From Sinorhizobium meliloti 4H41 (GTDB lineage Bacteria; Pseudomonadota; Alphaproteobacteria; Rhizobiales; Rhizobiaceae): 64,000 nucleotides of DNA. Shown piece by piece: positions 54,320 through 63,588 of this stretch. Position numbers and translations under genes: made by a program. Numbering within the stretch: the stretch's first letter is position 1; every line of letters begins with the position of its first letter. Under the pieces are notes generated by a model. It was not told the origin of the DNA. It did no database searches and saw nothing but the letters and a program-made list of their open reading frames with translations. The stretch spans positions 62,001 through 126,000 of the forward strand of contig NZ_AQWP01000001.1 in assembly GCF_000375585.1 (NCBI RefSeq), in the 5' to 3' direction.

Positions 54320-54652
54320 TCACTTTGTATCTTCGCGCGCCCTTAGTTCGTTCTCCACGCTCGAAACACCGATGACCGAGGCGGCCGCTTCGCCGGCAGA
54401 GGCAATGTCCGCTTCGCTTCCAACCGTACCGGAGAGCACGACGATGTTGCCTAAAGCGATCACCTCCATGTCGCTCGTATCGATCGGAGTTGCGTAGCGA
54501 AGGAAATGCAGAACTTTCTCCGCCAGATCGTCATCGGTCAGATGAGGATCGTCGTCCTTGTGAGAGTATTTCGGGTATTCGCTCGGCATTTCTGGTCGTT
54601 CCCGATCCTTGATCGCAACGCTTGGCAGCCCCGGAATGTTCCGGTCGCGCAT
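54320..54652 (-). CDS. BON-domain protein
   Basis: The 110-residue protein is polar at the N-terminus (HKDDDPHLTDDD) and has one BON domain at about residues 40-105 (VLHFLRYATPIDTSDMEVIALGNIVVLSGTVGSEADIASAGEAAASVIGV split across strands). BON domains bind phospholipid or structural partners and occur in stress-response proteins. No signal peptide is visible. The start at 54652 lacks a convincing ribosome site, and an internal ATG (MPSEYPKYSH) is possible. Confidence 0.75.
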   Translation of the reverse strand: MRDRNIPGLPSVAIKDRERPEMPSEYPKYSHKDDDPHLTDDDLAEKVLHFLRYATPIDTSDMEVIALGNIVVLSGTVGSEADIASAGEAAASVIGVSSVENELRAREDTK

Positions 54653-54791
54653 GGCCGCGTCCGCGCTGATTCTTCTGTAATTGCTGCATGTTGGCTTGGG
54701 TTGGCCTAATCAAGAAGGCCGGCAGCATGCGCGTCCCTTGCCTCCACGGCTCGAACAGGGCTATGGCTTGGAAACCCATCAAGGCTCTTCC

Positions 54792-55736
54792 ATGTCCGAC
54801 GTCTTCCTGAACGTTCTACCGATTTTCGTCCTGATCCTGACCGGCTGGCTCATCGTCCGGCTCGGCTATCTGAAGCCGGCCGTCGGCGAAGCGCTCGGCG
54901 ATTTCGTCTTCCGCGTCGCGGTGCCGGTGCTGCTCTTCCGTACCATCGCCGAGGCGGATTTCAAGGAAGGGTCGCCCTGGCCGCTCTGGGTTGCCTATTT
55001 CTCCGGCGTCGCGGTGACCTGGACCATCGGCCATCTGGCGGCGACGCTCGGCTTCGGCCGGGACGCACGCATGGGGGTGCTTGCCGGCGTTTCGTCCGCC
55101 TTCGCCAATACGGTGTTCATCGGCCTGCCGCTCGTTTCCCGCCTTGTCGGCCAAGACGGTATCGTTGCGCTGTCGATCCTGCTCTCCGTCCATCTGCCGG
55201 TCATGATGATTGCCGGAACGGTGATGATGGAGCGCGCGGAACGTCAGACGACCGGCGCACCAGGGCAGGGCATCTGGAAGCTCATGGGCGGAGTTGCCCG
55301 CAACCTCGTCCGCAATCCCCTCGTGATCGGCCTTGTCTTCGGCGCTCTGTTCCATCTCCTCGGACAACCGCTCGGCGGACCGGTGAAGATCGTCGTCGAC
55401 CAGCTTGCGGGCGTGGCAGCGCCTGCGGCGCTCGTCTCGATCGGCATGGCCCTCGACAAGTACGGTCTTGCCGGCAATACCGGGCTCGCGGCCGTGACGA
55501 GCACCCTCAAACTCCTGGTGCTGCCCGGCGCCGTCTTCGCCGCCTGCCATCTGTTAGGGCTGAGCGACAGCTGGACCGCGGCGCTGGTGCTGACCTCGTC
55601 GGTCCCGACCGGCGTCAACGCCTGGCTGATCGCCAACCACTTCAATGTCGGGCATGCGCTCGCCTCCTCGACCATCACCCTGACCACTGCGCTCGGCGTG
55701 GTCAGCGTGTCGGTGTGGGCCTATCTGCTGATGTGA
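54792..55736 (+). CDS. AEC-family (auxin efflux carrier) transporter
   Basis: The 314-residue membrane protein has about ten helices in two halves, with ANTVFIGLPLVSRLVGQDG in the first and TSSVPTGVNAWLIANHFN in the second, both typical of the AEC/MdcF family. Relatives carry malonate, malate or other carboxylates. The start at 54792 gives the compact N-terminus MSDVFLNVLPIFVLI. It stands alone, with no catabolic partner nearby to hint at its substrate. Confidence 0.88.
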   Translation: MSDVFLNVLPIFVLILTGWLIVRLGYLKPAVGEALGDFVFRVAVPVLLFRTIAEADFKEGSPWPLWVAYFSGVAVTWTIGHLAATLGFGRDARMGVLAGVSSAFANTVFIGLPLVSRLVGQDGIVALSILLSVHLPVMMIAGTVMMERAERQTTGAPGQGIWKLMGGVARNLVRNPLVIGLVFGALFHLLGQPLGGPVKIVVDQLAGVAAPAALVSIGMALDKYGLAGNTGLAAVTSTLKLLVLPGAVFAACHLLGLSDSWTAALVLTSSVPTGVNAWLIANHFNVGHALASSTITLTTALGVVSVSVWAYLLM

Positions 55737-55766
55737 CGGGGCGGGATTCCTGACCGAAGGCTGCGC

Positions 55767-56864
55767 TCAAAACAGCCGGTCGAGCCAGCCATGCGGGTCC
55801 GGCGCGCGGCCGTTCTGGATGTCCAGCAAGGCTGCCTTCAGGCGGCCGGCAACCGGACCGGCTCCGCAGTCGCCAATGGTGAAGCTGTGTTCACGGCCCT
55901 TGACCTTGCCGATCGGCGTTACGACCGCAGCCGTTCCGCAGGCGAAGGCCTCGGTGAGGCGGCCGCTTTCCGCATCCGCCTGCCATTGATCGATGGCATA
56001 GGGCTCTTCACGCACCGTAAGCCCCATATCGCGGGCGAGCGTGATCAGCGAATCGCGCGTGATGCCCGGCAGGATCGTGCCCGTCAGCGGCGGCGTCTGC
56101 AGCGAGCCGTCGCGGAAGACGAAGAAGACGTTCATGCCGCCGAGCTCTTCGACGAAGCGGCGCTCGACCGCGTCGAGGAACACCACTTGCTCGCAGCCCT
56201 CCTGCATCGCCTCCGCCTGCGCCGCAAGACTCGCGGCATAATTGCCGCCGCATTTGGCCTCGCCGGTGCCGCCGGGCGCTGCCCGGGTGTAATTCTCCGA
56301 AACCCATATGGTGACGGCCGGGGCGCCGCCCTTGAAGTAGGAACCGACCGAGGAAGCAACGACGCAGTAGAGGTATTCAGCCGAGGGCTTCACGCCGAGG
56401 AGCACTTCCGTCGCGATCATGAACGGCCGGAGATAGAGCGCGGCTCCTTCACCGGCGGGAATCCAGTCGCGGTCGATACGAACCAGTTCGCGCACGGATT
56501 GGACGAACAGCTCCTCCGGCAGCGGCGCCATTGCGAGCCGAAGCGCGGAATTGCGAAAACGGCGCGCATTGGCGTCGGGGCGAAACAGCGTGGCGCCTCC
56601 GTCGGGAAGGCGATACGCCTTCATCCCCTCGAAGATCTCCTGGGCATAATGCAGCACGAGTGTCGACGGATCGAGATCGAACGCCTTTCGCGCGCCGATC
56701 TTCGCATCGTGCCAGCCGCGGCCCTCGGAATAGCGGATCGTCGCCATGTGATCGGTAAACACGCGCCCGAAGCCCGGATTGGCAAGCAGCGCATCGCGCT
56801 CGCCGGTCGCCATTCTGGTCGGGTTCTGCTCGAACAGGAAAGTCTGCTCACCGCTACCGGTCAT
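55767..56864 (-). CDS. ilvE: Branched-chain amino acid aminotransferase
   Basis: The 365-residue PLP enzyme (class IV) transfers amino groups between glutamate and the keto acids of Leu, Ile and Val. The internal-aldimine Lys lies in GEAKCGGNYAASL. YAQEIFEGMKAYR, EELGGMNVFFVF and TGTILPGITRDSLI are further family blocks. Length and motifs match the long (type II, about 365 residues) IlvE group. AAGGAG precedes the start. It is a single gene convergent with the AEC transporter. Confidence 0.93.
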   Translation of the reverse strand: MTGSGEQTFLFEQNPTRMATGERDALLANPGFGRVFTDHMATIRYSEGRGWHDAKIGARKAFDLDPSTLVLHYAQEIFEGMKAYRLPDGGATLFRPDANARRFRNSALRLAMAPLPEELFVQSVRELVRIDRDWIPAGEGAALYLRPFMIATEVLLGVKPSAEYLYCVVASSVGSYFKGGAPAVTIWVSENYTRAAPGGTGEAKCGGNYAASLAAQAEAMQEGCEQVVFLDAVERRFVEELGGMNVFFVFRDGSLQTPPLTGTILPGITRDSLITLARDMGLTVREEPYAIDQWQADAESGRLTEAFACGTAAVVTPIGKVKGREHSFTIGDCGAGPVAGRLKAALLDIQNGRAPDPHGWLDRLF

Positions 56865-56979
56865 CTGTCGTCTGCTCCTTCGTTCCGAGCGGTTGCTGTC
56901 GCTCGCGTTGCATATGTCGAATGGTGAAGGCCATTCTATATCATGATGCGGCCAGGCTCATCACATCTGCGGGATGTGA

Positions 56980-57007
56980 AAAAACCCGATCGACCGACCG
57001 GGTTTTT
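56980..57007. terminator. Terminator downstream of cycM
   Basis: Stem AAAAACCCG (56980-56988) / CGGGTTTTT (56999-57007) with a 10-base loop; the minus-strand reading ends in a T-run, suited to cycM. Confidence 0.75.
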
Positions 57008-57036
57008 CAGGAAGTCTGGCCGTGTGCTGACCGCAG

Positions 57037-57783
57037 TCAGTTTGCCGGAGCCGGCGCCGGAGCGCCGGTCTGACCTGCCGGAGCTGCTCCGCCTTCAGCG
57101 GGAGCAGGGGCCGGGCTGGCTTCAGTGGCTGCGGGAGCCGCACCGCCCTCGGCAGGAGCCGGAGCTTCAGCGGCGGGAGCCTGTCCCTCCTGACCTGCAG
57201 CGGGTGCTGCCTCGGTGGAGCCTGCCGCGGCGGCGTCCGGCAGCGGGGCCGGGCTGTCGGCCTTTTCACGCAGCCATGCGATCAGGTTGGCGCGCTCGTC
57301 GGTCTTCTTGAGGCCCGCGAAGCCCATGGCCGTGCCCGGCACGTGCTTCTTCGGCGCTTCGAGGAAGTAGCTCAGATGATCGTAGTCCCACACGACCTTG
57401 CCGCCTTCGGAAAAGGTCTGCATGCCCGCGGAATAGCTGAAGCCCTCATGCGAGGCGATCGGGCGGTTGACGACGCCCCAGAGGTTCGGGCCGACCTTGT
57501 TCGGTCCGCCCTTCTCGATGGTGTGACAGCTTGCGCATTTCTTGAACACGGCCTCGCCGGCGGAGGCATCGGCGCTGGCGAGCAGTGGCCCGATCGGTTC
57601 GGACTTCGCTTCCTCGCCGCCGGCAGCACCCGCTTCGCCTGCCGTTTCCTCGGCGACGATGGCGAAACCTTCCTTCTCGGGAGCTTCGGAATGGAAAATG
57701 CCTTCCGACGCAATGGATACGGACATCAGAACGAAGACCGTACCCAACAAGGCACCCACACCCATGTTCACATATGGATTCAT
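57037..57783 (-). CDS. cycM: Membrane-anchored cytochrome c (CycM/c552 type) with Ala/Pro-rich tail
   Basis: The 248-residue protein has an uncleaved N-terminal anchor (about residues 7-27), a short linker, and a class I cytochrome c domain with heme-binding CASCH (Cys83, Cys86, His87) and axial Met153 in GTAMGFAG. It would carry electrons from the bc1 complex to aa3 oxidase, as in other alpha-proteobacteria. Unusually it continues with about 70 residues of Ala/Pro/Gly/Glu-rich low-complexity sequence (177-248). GGGAG precedes the start at 57783. Confidence 0.92.
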   Translation of the reverse strand: MNPYVNMGVGALLGTVFVLMSVSIASEGIFHSEAPEKEGFAIVAEETAGEAGAAGGEEAKSEPIGPLLASADASAGEAVFKKCASCHTIEKGGPNKVGPNLWGVVNRPIASHEGFSYSAGMQTFSEGGKVVWDYDHLSYFLEAPKKHVPGTAMGFAGLKKTDERANLIAWLREKADSPAPLPDAAAAGSTEAAPAAGQEGQAPAAEAPAPAEGGAAPAATEASPAPAPAEGGAAPAGQTGAPAPAPAN

Positions 57784-57936
57784 CTGCAAACGCTCCCTTA
57801 GCCACCGGCAAACAAAAAACCGGCCCATCTTGAAATCGCGCGGAACCTATGTCTTTTGGCTCTGCGTTGCAACAGAGATTATCAACCCCGGAGTGAGACG
57901 TTTTGACACTTTTTCCGGGTTTTCGAAGGCCGAACG

Positions 57937-58689
57937 ATGAATCGTGAACAATCGGGCAAAACCCTCGTACTCATTCCGGCGCGCATGGCGTCGACTCGCC
58001 TTCCCGGCAAGCCGCTTGCCGACATTTGCGGCCTGCCGATGATCGTGCAGGTGGCAAGGCGGGCGGCGGAGGCCGAGGTCGGGCGGATCGTGGTGGCAGT
58101 CGATCATCCCGATGTCTTCGCGGCCGTGACCGGCGCCGGCTTCGAAGCGATCATGACGCGCGTCGATCACCAGTCCGGCTCCGACCGGATCCACGAGGCC
58201 CTTCTGAAGGCCGATCCGCATGGCGAAGCGGAAATCGTCATCAACGTTCAGGGCGATCTTCCGACCATCGAGCCCGGTCCCATTCGTGCGGCGCTGAAGC
58301 CGCTGGAAAATGCCTCGACCGACATCGCCACGCTGACCGTGGCGATCACCGACGAACACGAAAAGACCAATCCCAACGTCGTCAAGGTCGTCGGCTCGCC
58401 GCTTTCCGAAAGCCGCTTTCGCGCGCTCTATTTCACCCGCGCCACCGCACCCTACGGCGAAGGCCCCCTCTATCACCACATCGGGCTTTACGCCTATCGT
58501 CGCAAGGCGCTGGAAAGCTTCGTTTCGCTGAAGCCGTCGACGCTCGAGAAACGCGAATCGCTGGAGCAGTTGCGGGCGCTCGAAGCGGGCATGCGCATCG
58601 ATGTCGAGATCGTGGACTCCGTGCCGCTCGGGGTCGACACGCCGGCCGATCTCGACAAGGCCCGCCGCATCCTTTCCGCCCGCGTCTGA
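57937..58689 (+). CDS. kdsB: 3-deoxy-manno-octulosonate cytidylyltransferase
   Basis: The 250-residue enzyme activates Kdo as CMP-Kdo for lipopolysaccharide synthesis. The nucleotide-binding motif is [19 protein letters not shown] (residues 12-30). [13 protein letters not shown] carries the metal-binding Asp, and [15 protein letters not shown] is the conserved C-terminal block. It is divergent from cycM and lies 24 bases ahead of pheA, with which it forms a likely operon. Confidence 0.94.
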   Translation: MNREQSGKTLVLIPARMASTRLPGKPLADICGLPMIVQVARRAAEAEVGRIVVAVDHPDVFAAVTGAGFEAIMTRVDHQSGSDRIHEALLKADPHGEAEIVINVQGDLPTIEPGPIRAALKPLENASTDIATLTVAITDEHEKTNPNVVKVVGSPLSESRFRALYFTRATAPYGEGPLYHHIGLYAYRRKALESFVSLKPSTLEKRESLEQLRALEAGMRIDVEIVDSVPLGVDTPADLDKARRILSARV

Positions 58690-58713
58690 CATTCCGACAT
58701 CAAGGGGACCAAA

Positions 58714-59568
58714 GTGACCGCCAAGACCAACCGGATTTCATTCCAGGGCGACTACGGCGCCAATTCCGACATGGCCTGCCGCGACATGTTCCCGTCGATG
58801 GAGCCGCTGCCGTGCCAGACCTTCGAGGACGCTTTCCTGGCGGTTGAAAACGGCGAGGCCGATCTCGCCATGATCCCGATCGAAAACACGATCGCCGGAC
58901 GCGTCGCCGACATCCATCACCTCCTGCCGGAATCGCGCCTGCATATCGTCGGCGAATATTTCATGCCGATTCGCTTCCAGCTGATGGTGCTGCCCGGCGT
59001 CGGGCGCGACGAGATCCGCACCGTGCACAGCCATATCCACGCGCTCGGCCAGTGTCGCAAGATCGTGCGTGCCAACGGGTGGAAGCCGGTGGTCGCGGGC
59101 GATACGGCCGGCGCCGCCAAGCTCGTCAAGGAAGTGGGCGACCGCTCGATGGCGGCGCTTGCTCCGCGCCTTGCCGCCGACCTCTACGGCCTCGACATCA
59201 TCGCCGAGAACGTCGAGGACACCGACAGCAACGTCACGCGCTTCGTCGTGCTGTCCAGAGAGGAGAGCAGGGTTGACCGCACCTCGAAGGACGAACTGAT
59301 CATCACGACCTTCGTCTTCAACGTGCGCAATATCCCGGCGGCGCTCTACAAGGCGATGGGCGGTTTCGCGACGAACGGCATCAACATGACCAAGCTCGAG
59401 AGCTACCAGCTCGGCGGCAAGTTCGTGGCGACCCAGTTCTATGCGGACATCGAGGGGCATCCCGACGATACAGGCGTGCGCCACGCGATGGACGAGCTGC
59501 GCTTCTTCTCGGAAAATGTGCGCATCCTCGGCACCTATCCGGCGCATCCGATGCGCGGCGTGCTCTGA
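58714..59568 (+). CDS. pheA: Prephenate dehydratase
   Basis: The 284-residue protein converts prephenate to phenylpyruvate for phenylalanine synthesis. It is a stand-alone dehydratase without chorismate mutase. Motifs are FQGDYGANSDMACRDMFP, VENGEADLAMIPIENTIAGRV and DTDSNVTRFVVLSRE (catalytic TRF). A C-terminal ACT domain (about 195-280) contains the allosteric ESYQLGGKFVATQFYADIEG segment for phenylalanine. It starts with GTG at 58714, preceded by AAGGGGACCAAA. Confidence 0.93.
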   Translation: MTAKTNRISFQGDYGANSDMACRDMFPSMEPLPCQTFEDAFLAVENGEADLAMIPIENTIAGRVADIHHLLPESRLHIVGEYFMPIRFQLMVLPGVGRDEIRTVHSHIHALGQCRKIVRANGWKPVVAGDTAGAAKLVKEVGDRSMAALAPRLAADLYGLDIIAENVEDTDSNVTRFVVLSREESRVDRTSKDELIITTFVFNVRNIPAALYKAMGGFATNGINMTKLESYQLGGKFVATQFYADIEGHPDDTGVRHAMDELRFFSENVRILGTYPAHPMRGVL

Positions 59569-59689
59569 CCATGCGGTGCGGCTTCGGCCGACCCGCTTCA
59601 CCCCGGACGCACGAGAAAACGGCAAAACTCGTTAACCGGCCACGCGTCCAGTGCATGCCTAATTTGCAATCATGGAACTACTTAAATCT

Positions 59690-59703
59690 TAGGCAAATGC
59701 CTA
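59690..59703. promoter_or_regulatory. Palindrome upstream of the DUF1127 gene
   Basis: TAGGCA-AA-TGCCTA lies 33 bases before the DUF1127 start, at a position where a regulator could overlap the promoter. The related TGCATGCCTAATTTGC sits 35 bases further upstream. Confidence 0.4.
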
Positions 59704-59735
59704 TTTAGCTCTCGTACAAAGAAGGAGCTAAAAAG

Positions 59736-59873
59736 ATGAAAATCCGTCAGAAGATTACGGAATACGTGAAGATGCGCCGTGCGGTCCGCGAGCTGAACGC
59801 TCTCGACGATCACGCCCTGAGCGATATCGGTATTTCCCGTTCCCAGATTCAGGCAGCCGTTTTCGGCCGTTAA
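59736..59873 (+). CDS. DUF1127 small protein (45 residues)
   Basis: The short arginine- and glutamate-rich protein begins MKIRQKITEYVKMRR and has the DUF1127 core RAVRELNALDDHALSDIGISRSQI, ending AAVFGR. GAAGGAGCTAAAAAG gives a strong ribosome site. In related bacteria such small proteins bind RNA or affect phosphate metabolism and small-RNA turnover, but this one's role is unknown. The gene stands alone between pheA and a terminator and is too short for most automated gene finding. Confidence 0.88.
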   Translation: MKIRQKITEYVKMRRAVRELNALDDHALSDIGISRSQIQAAVFGR

Positions 59874-59923
59874 TACCGGGATGACCCCGCGCCGCATTTG
59901 ACCGCGCGACATCCGAAGTCTTC

Positions 59924-59949
59924 CACACCCCGCCTCCGTGCGGGGTGTG
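59924..59949 (+). terminator. Terminator after the DUF1127 gene
   Basis: Perfect 9-bp stem CACACCCCG (59924-59932) / CGGGGTGTG (59941-59949), followed by AGCGTTTTAT. Confidence 0.7.
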
Positions 59950-59995
59950 AGCGTTTTATACGCACGTTTGCTTACGGGCGTTCAAACATGGCACC

Positions 59996-60976
59996 TCAGC
60001 TGCGCTCGGGCCAGGCGAGCCAGTCGCGCATGAGCTGGTGCGCAATGGCGCCCTTCGGCGGCGGAATGTGTTCGTCTCCGGTGTCGGCGACGCCCGTGGC
60101 GCGCTCCAGCATCGCCTCGGTTTCCGCCCGCGTGAACCAGCGGACGTCTTCCAGTTCCTGTTCGTCGCGCTTGATGGCGGTCGACTTCGCTTCCGCATAG
60201 CAGCCGATCATCAGCGAATGGGGGAGCGGCCAGGGCTGCGAAGCATGATAGCGCACGCGGCCGATCCGGATGCCGGACTCCTCGAGCGTTTCCCGCCGCA
60301 CCGCGTTTTCGATCGTCTCGCCCGGCTCGACGAAACCGGCGAGGCAGGAATACATGCCCGGCGTAAAATGCGGGCTGCGGCCGAGCAGGCATTGATCGCG
60401 CTCGACATCGATCGTCAGCATGATAACGACCGGATCGGTACGCGGGAAGACCATGTGCCCGCAGGCCGTACAGATGCGCCTATAGCCGCCGGCCGCACCG
60501 TCCATCGGGCCGCCGCAGCGGCCGCAGAACCGGTTGCCGGCGTTCCAGACGATCAGGCTCGACGCCTGCGCAAACTGCCCCAGCAGGTTTTCCGGCAGCA
60601 TCTGCTGGCGATAGAGCATGCGGGCATCGGCGATCTTGAAGGGCTCCGGCACCGTCTCCTCCGTCAGCCCCGAAGGCACGGCAAGACGCGGCTCGCCGTT
60701 CGGCAGAAAGCCGAGCAGGACCGCATCGTCCATGGTCGGCTCGAGCCCCGCCAGTTCATAGGGCGCGAAGAGCGGATCGATGACCTTCTCGTCGTGCTTG
60801 ACGATCAGCTTCGCCCCGGAAAAAGCCAGGAAATGCGCGCCGGGATGCTTGAGCGCCGCCTCGATGCAGTCGTCGGGGCGATGCTCGGACCGGCGGTCCA
60901 GGTGGTTCTCCGCGAAGGCGACGAGCGTGCTCGGCTCGGGGTGCGGGCTGTGAAGATCGAAGATCGTTTTCGTCAT
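59996..60976 (-). CDS. nudC: NADH pyrophosphatase (Nudix)
   Basis: The 326-residue enzyme hydrolyses NAD(H) and can remove NAD caps from RNA in relatives. A zinc ribbon (FCGRCGG...CTACGH) precedes the Nudix domain, whose box is GFVEPGETIENAVRRETLEESGI with intact REx2EE residues. SQPWPLPHS is the array that distinguishes NudC-type NADH hydrolases from other Nudix enzymes. The start at 60976 lies 2 bases after the HIT stop codon, so the two genes are co-transcribed. An N-terminal PF09296-like domain fills residues 1-140. Confidence 0.93.
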   Translation of the reverse strand: MTKTIFDLHSPHPEPSTLVAFAENHLDRRSEHRPDDCIEAALKHPGAHFLAFSGAKLIVKHDEKVIDPLFAPYELAGLEPTMDDAVLLGFLPNGEPRLAVPSGLTEETVPEPFKIADARMLYRQQMLPENLLGQFAQASSLIVWNAGNRFCGRCGGPMDGAAGGYRRICTACGHMVFPRTDPVVIMLTIDVERDQCLLGRSPHFTPGMYSCLAGFVEPGETIENAVRRETLEESGIRIGRVRYHASQPWPLPHSLMIGCYAEAKSTAIKRDEQELEDVRWFTRAETEAMLERATGVADTGDEHIPPPKGAIAHQLMRDWLAWPERS

Positions 60977-60978
60977 GC

Positions 60979-61425
60979 TCAGAGATTTTCCATGATGCGT
61001 GCTGCGAATGCCCTGTGCTCCTCCTCCGGCCACGGCTCGGCCTTGCCGAAGCCCCAGACCGGGCCCGGCCAGTTCGGATCGCCTTCACGACGGGCGATGA
61101 TATGCACGTGAAGCTGCCGGACGATGTTGCCGAGCGCGCCGATATTGATCTTTTCGGCACCGGTCGCCTTCTTCAGGCCTGCCGCTACCATATTGGTCTC
61201 GAAGGTGAGCATCGCCTGGTCGAGCGGCGTCAGTTCGAAGACTTCCGTTATGTCGGCGCGCTGGGGTACGAGGATCAGCCAGGGCCAGCGCCGATCGTTC
61301 ATCAGCCGCATCTGGCACAGCCCGAGCGTGCCGATCGGTATGCCGTCGCGCTCAAGTCGCTCGTCAAGCGTGAAGGTCGTCAAGAAACTCTCCTCGGCAT
61401 CAAACGGATTCGCTTTGTTTTGCAT
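60979..61425 (-). CDS. HIT-domain protein
   Basis: The 148-residue protein has the histidine-triad fold of nucleotide hydrolases and transferases. The active-site block reads RQLHVHIIARREGD: Gln104, His106 and His108 occupy the HxHxH pattern, so the first histidine is replaced by Gln while the nucleophilic histidine remains. FVLVPQRADITEVFELT-like sequence precedes it. The partner nudC starts 2 bases downstream, and both probably act on dinucleotides. The start at 61425 is the first ATG giving the family N-terminus. Confidence 0.85.
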   Translation of the reverse strand: MQNKANPFDAEESFLTTFTLDERLERDGIPIGTLGLCQMRLMNDRRWPWLILVPQRADITEVFELTPLDQAMLTFETNMVAAGLKKATGAEKINIGALGNIVRQLHVHIIARREGDPNWPGPVWGFGKAEPWPEEEHRAFAARIMENL

Positions 61426-61485
61426 ATCGATACCAGTTTTTTGAAGGCTTGGCTTGCATTTGCTGCGGATATTGCCGATATGAAA

Positions 61486-61588
61486 GCCGGGAGGTTGGTG
61501 GTGGACGAGCCACTCGCCAACCGGGTCAGGTCCGGAAGGAAGCAGCCCTAACGAGCCCAGGCACGGGTCATCGTGCCAGCCTCCCACC
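61486..61588 (+). ncRNA. ffs: 4.5S signal recognition particle RNA
   Basis: The universally conserved Ffh-binding hairpin is present as GGTCAGGTCCGGAAGGAAGC followed by AGCCC (61524-61548 region). The flanks GGGAGGTTGG (from 61489) and CCAGCCTCCC (to 61585) pair to close a rod of about 100 nt. It scaffolds SRP for co-translational targeting. Its position just upstream of dnaX matches many alpha-proteobacteria. The ends are estimated from the closing stem. Confidence 0.93.
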
Positions 61589-61660
61589 TTCTCCGTCCTG
61601 TCGGGACACCACCTTCTTCGTCCCTGTCGGGGCACCACTTTCTTTGTCCCTGTCGGGACA
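61584..61660 (+). repeat. Three tandem 25-26 bp hairpin repeats after the 4.5S RNA
   Basis: Units start at 61584, 61609 and 61635, each running CCACYTTCTYYGTCC then TGTCGGGRCA. Each can form a small GTCCC-TGTC-GGGAC hairpin followed by a pyrimidine run. They lie between ffs and the dnaX start and may end the ffs transcript. Confidence 0.75.
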
Positions 61661-61684
61661 AGAGTTCGAACAGCGGCAGGGTCG

Positions 61685-63562
61685 ATGAGCGACGAAGCGC
61701 CCACTTCATCCCCGATTTTACCCGTCGAGAAACCGGCCGCCTACCGTGTTCTGGCGCGCAAATACCGCCCCAAGGACTTCTCCGACCTGATGGTCGGCCA
61801 GGAGCCGATGGTGCGCACGCTCACCAACGCCTTCGAAACCGGCCGCATCGCCCAGGCCTATATGCTGACCGGCGTTCGCGGCGTCGGCAAGACGACGACG
61901 GCGCGAATCCTGGCACGGGCGCTGAACTACAAGACCGCCGAGATCGACAAGCCCACCATCGACCTTCGCGTCCCCGGCGAACATTGCCAGGCGATCATGG
62001 ACGGCCGCCATGTCGACGTGATCGAGATGGACGCCGCCTCGCATACCGGGATCGACGACATCCGTGAGATCATCGAGCAGGTACGCTATCGGCCGGTTTC
62101 CGCGCGCTACAAGGTCTATATCATCGACGAAGTGCACATGCTCTCGACGCAGGCCTTCAATGGCTTGCTGAAGACGCTCGAGGAGCCGCCGGAGCATGTG
62201 AAGTTCATTTTCGCGACGACCGAAATCCGCAAGGTTCCGATTACCGTCCTGTCGCGCTGCCAGCGCTTCGATCTCCGGCGCATCAGCGCTTCCGATCTGG
62301 TCGGCCTCTTCTCCACCATTCTCGGCAAGGAGGGAGTGCCCTTCGATCCGGAGGCGCTGGCGATGGTGGCGCGGGCAGCGGAAGGCTCGGCGCGCGACGG
62401 CCTGTCGCTGCTCGATCAGGCGATCGCCCATGGCGGCGGTTCGGTCGAGATCGAAACCGTGCGTTCGATGCTCGGCCTTGCCGACCGGGCGCGGATCGTC
62501 GACCTGTTCGAGCATGTCATCAAGGGCGACGTCGCCGCTGCGCTTGGCGAGTTCGCTGCGCAATACGAAGCCGGCGCCAATCCGACCGTGGTTCTCACCG
62601 ACCTTGCCGACTTCACCCACCTCGTGACAAGGCTGAAATATGTGCCGGACGCGGTCAACGACCAGTCGCTGAGCGAGATCGAGCGCACGCGCGGGGCCGA
62701 ATTCGCCGGCAGCGTTGCCGTGACGACGCTGTCGCGCATCTGGCAGATGCTGCTCAAGGGCATTCCCGAGGCGGAGAGCTCGGCGCGCCCCGCAGGTGCT
62801 GCCGAGATGGTGCTGATCAGGCTCGCCCATGCCGCCCATCTGCCTTCGCCCGAAGAGGCCGCGCGGCGGCTTCTCGATCTTTCGGGTGGCGAAGGCGGTG
62901 GGCGCCCGGCCCCGAACGGCGGTGGTGGCGGCGGCGGTGCGCAGGCGCCTGCAGGCACGCCCGTCGAGGCTCGCGCCGTGGAGACGGCAGTTTCGCGTCC
63001 AAGCGGCAATGGCGCGACCATGCTGCGCGCCGTGCCGAGCTCCGCGCCCCAGCCGATCGGTATCGGCCGCATCGAAGAGCGCACGGTGGCGAGCGCCGCT
63101 CCTAAACCCGAACCGAAGGTTGCTGTCAGTTCCATCGGCGACATCGCCGATCTCTGCGCCAAGAACCGCGACATCAAGCTGAAGACGATGGTGCGCGGTT
63201 TCCTGAGGCTCGTGCATATCGAACCCGGCCGGCTCGACGTCAATCTGCCCGACGACGCACCGAAGACGCTGCTGAACGAACTCGCAGTCAAGCTCAAGGA
63301 ATGGACGGGTATCCACTGGGTCGTCAGCTACAGCCGGGAGCAGGGCGAACCGACGCTGGTCGAGGCCGAGCAGCGCGCGCAGGAGCAGCGCGTCAACGAT
63401 GCGCGCCAGGACCCGGACGTCGCTGCCATTCTTGCGCGCTTTCCAGGCGCCAGGATCACCGACGTGCGCATCCGCGCGGCAGTAGATGAGGTCGAGAGCC
63501 TCGCTCCGGCCGCGGCCGAATCCGAGGACGGCGACATCGTCCCGGGCGACGACATCGAGTAG
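61685..63562 (+). CDS. dnaX: DNA polymerase III subunit tau/gamma
   Basis: The 625-residue clamp-loader ATPase has Walker [10 protein letters not shown] (63-71), Walker [12 protein letters not shown], and sensor 1 [12 protein letters not shown]-terminal tau part follows, separated by a Gly/Pro-rich linker (about 400-470). The zinc finger of E. coli DnaX is degenerate: only Cys101 ([10 protein letters not shown]) survives of four cysteines. I see no A-rich slippery frameshift signal, so gamma, if made, needs another mechanism. It follows ffs. Confidence 0.95.
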   Translation: MSDEAPTSSPILPVEKPAAYRVLARKYRPKDFSDLMVGQEPMVRTLTNAFETGRIAQAYMLTGVRGVGKTTTARILARALNYKTAEIDKPTIDLRVPGEHCQAIMDGRHVDVIEMDAASHTGIDDIREIIEQVRYRPVSARYKVYIIDEVHMLSTQAFNGLLKTLEEPPEHVKFIFATTEIRKVPITVLSRCQRFDLRRISASDLVGLFSTILGKEGVPFDPEALAMVARAAEGSARDGLSLLDQAIAHGGGSVEIETVRSMLGLADRARIVDLFEHVIKGDVAAALGEFAAQYEAGANPTVVLTDLADFTHLVTRLKYVPDAVNDQSLSEIERTRGAEFAGSVAVTTLSRIWQMLLKGIPEAESSARPAGAAEMVLIRLAHAAHLPSPEEAARRLLDLSGGEGGGRPAPNGGGGGGGAQAPAGTPVEARAVETAVSRPSGNGATMLRAVPSSAPQPIGIGRIEERTVASAAPKPEPKVAVSSIGDIADLCAKNRDIKLKTMVRGFLRLVHIEPGRLDVNLPDDAPKTLLNELAVKLKEWTGIHWVVSYSREQGEPTLVEAEQRAQEQRVNDARQDPDVAAILARFPGARITDVRIRAAVDEVESLAPAAAESEDGDIVPGDDIE

Positions 63563-63588
63563 CCGCGTCGCACAGGCGCGGCGCTTCA

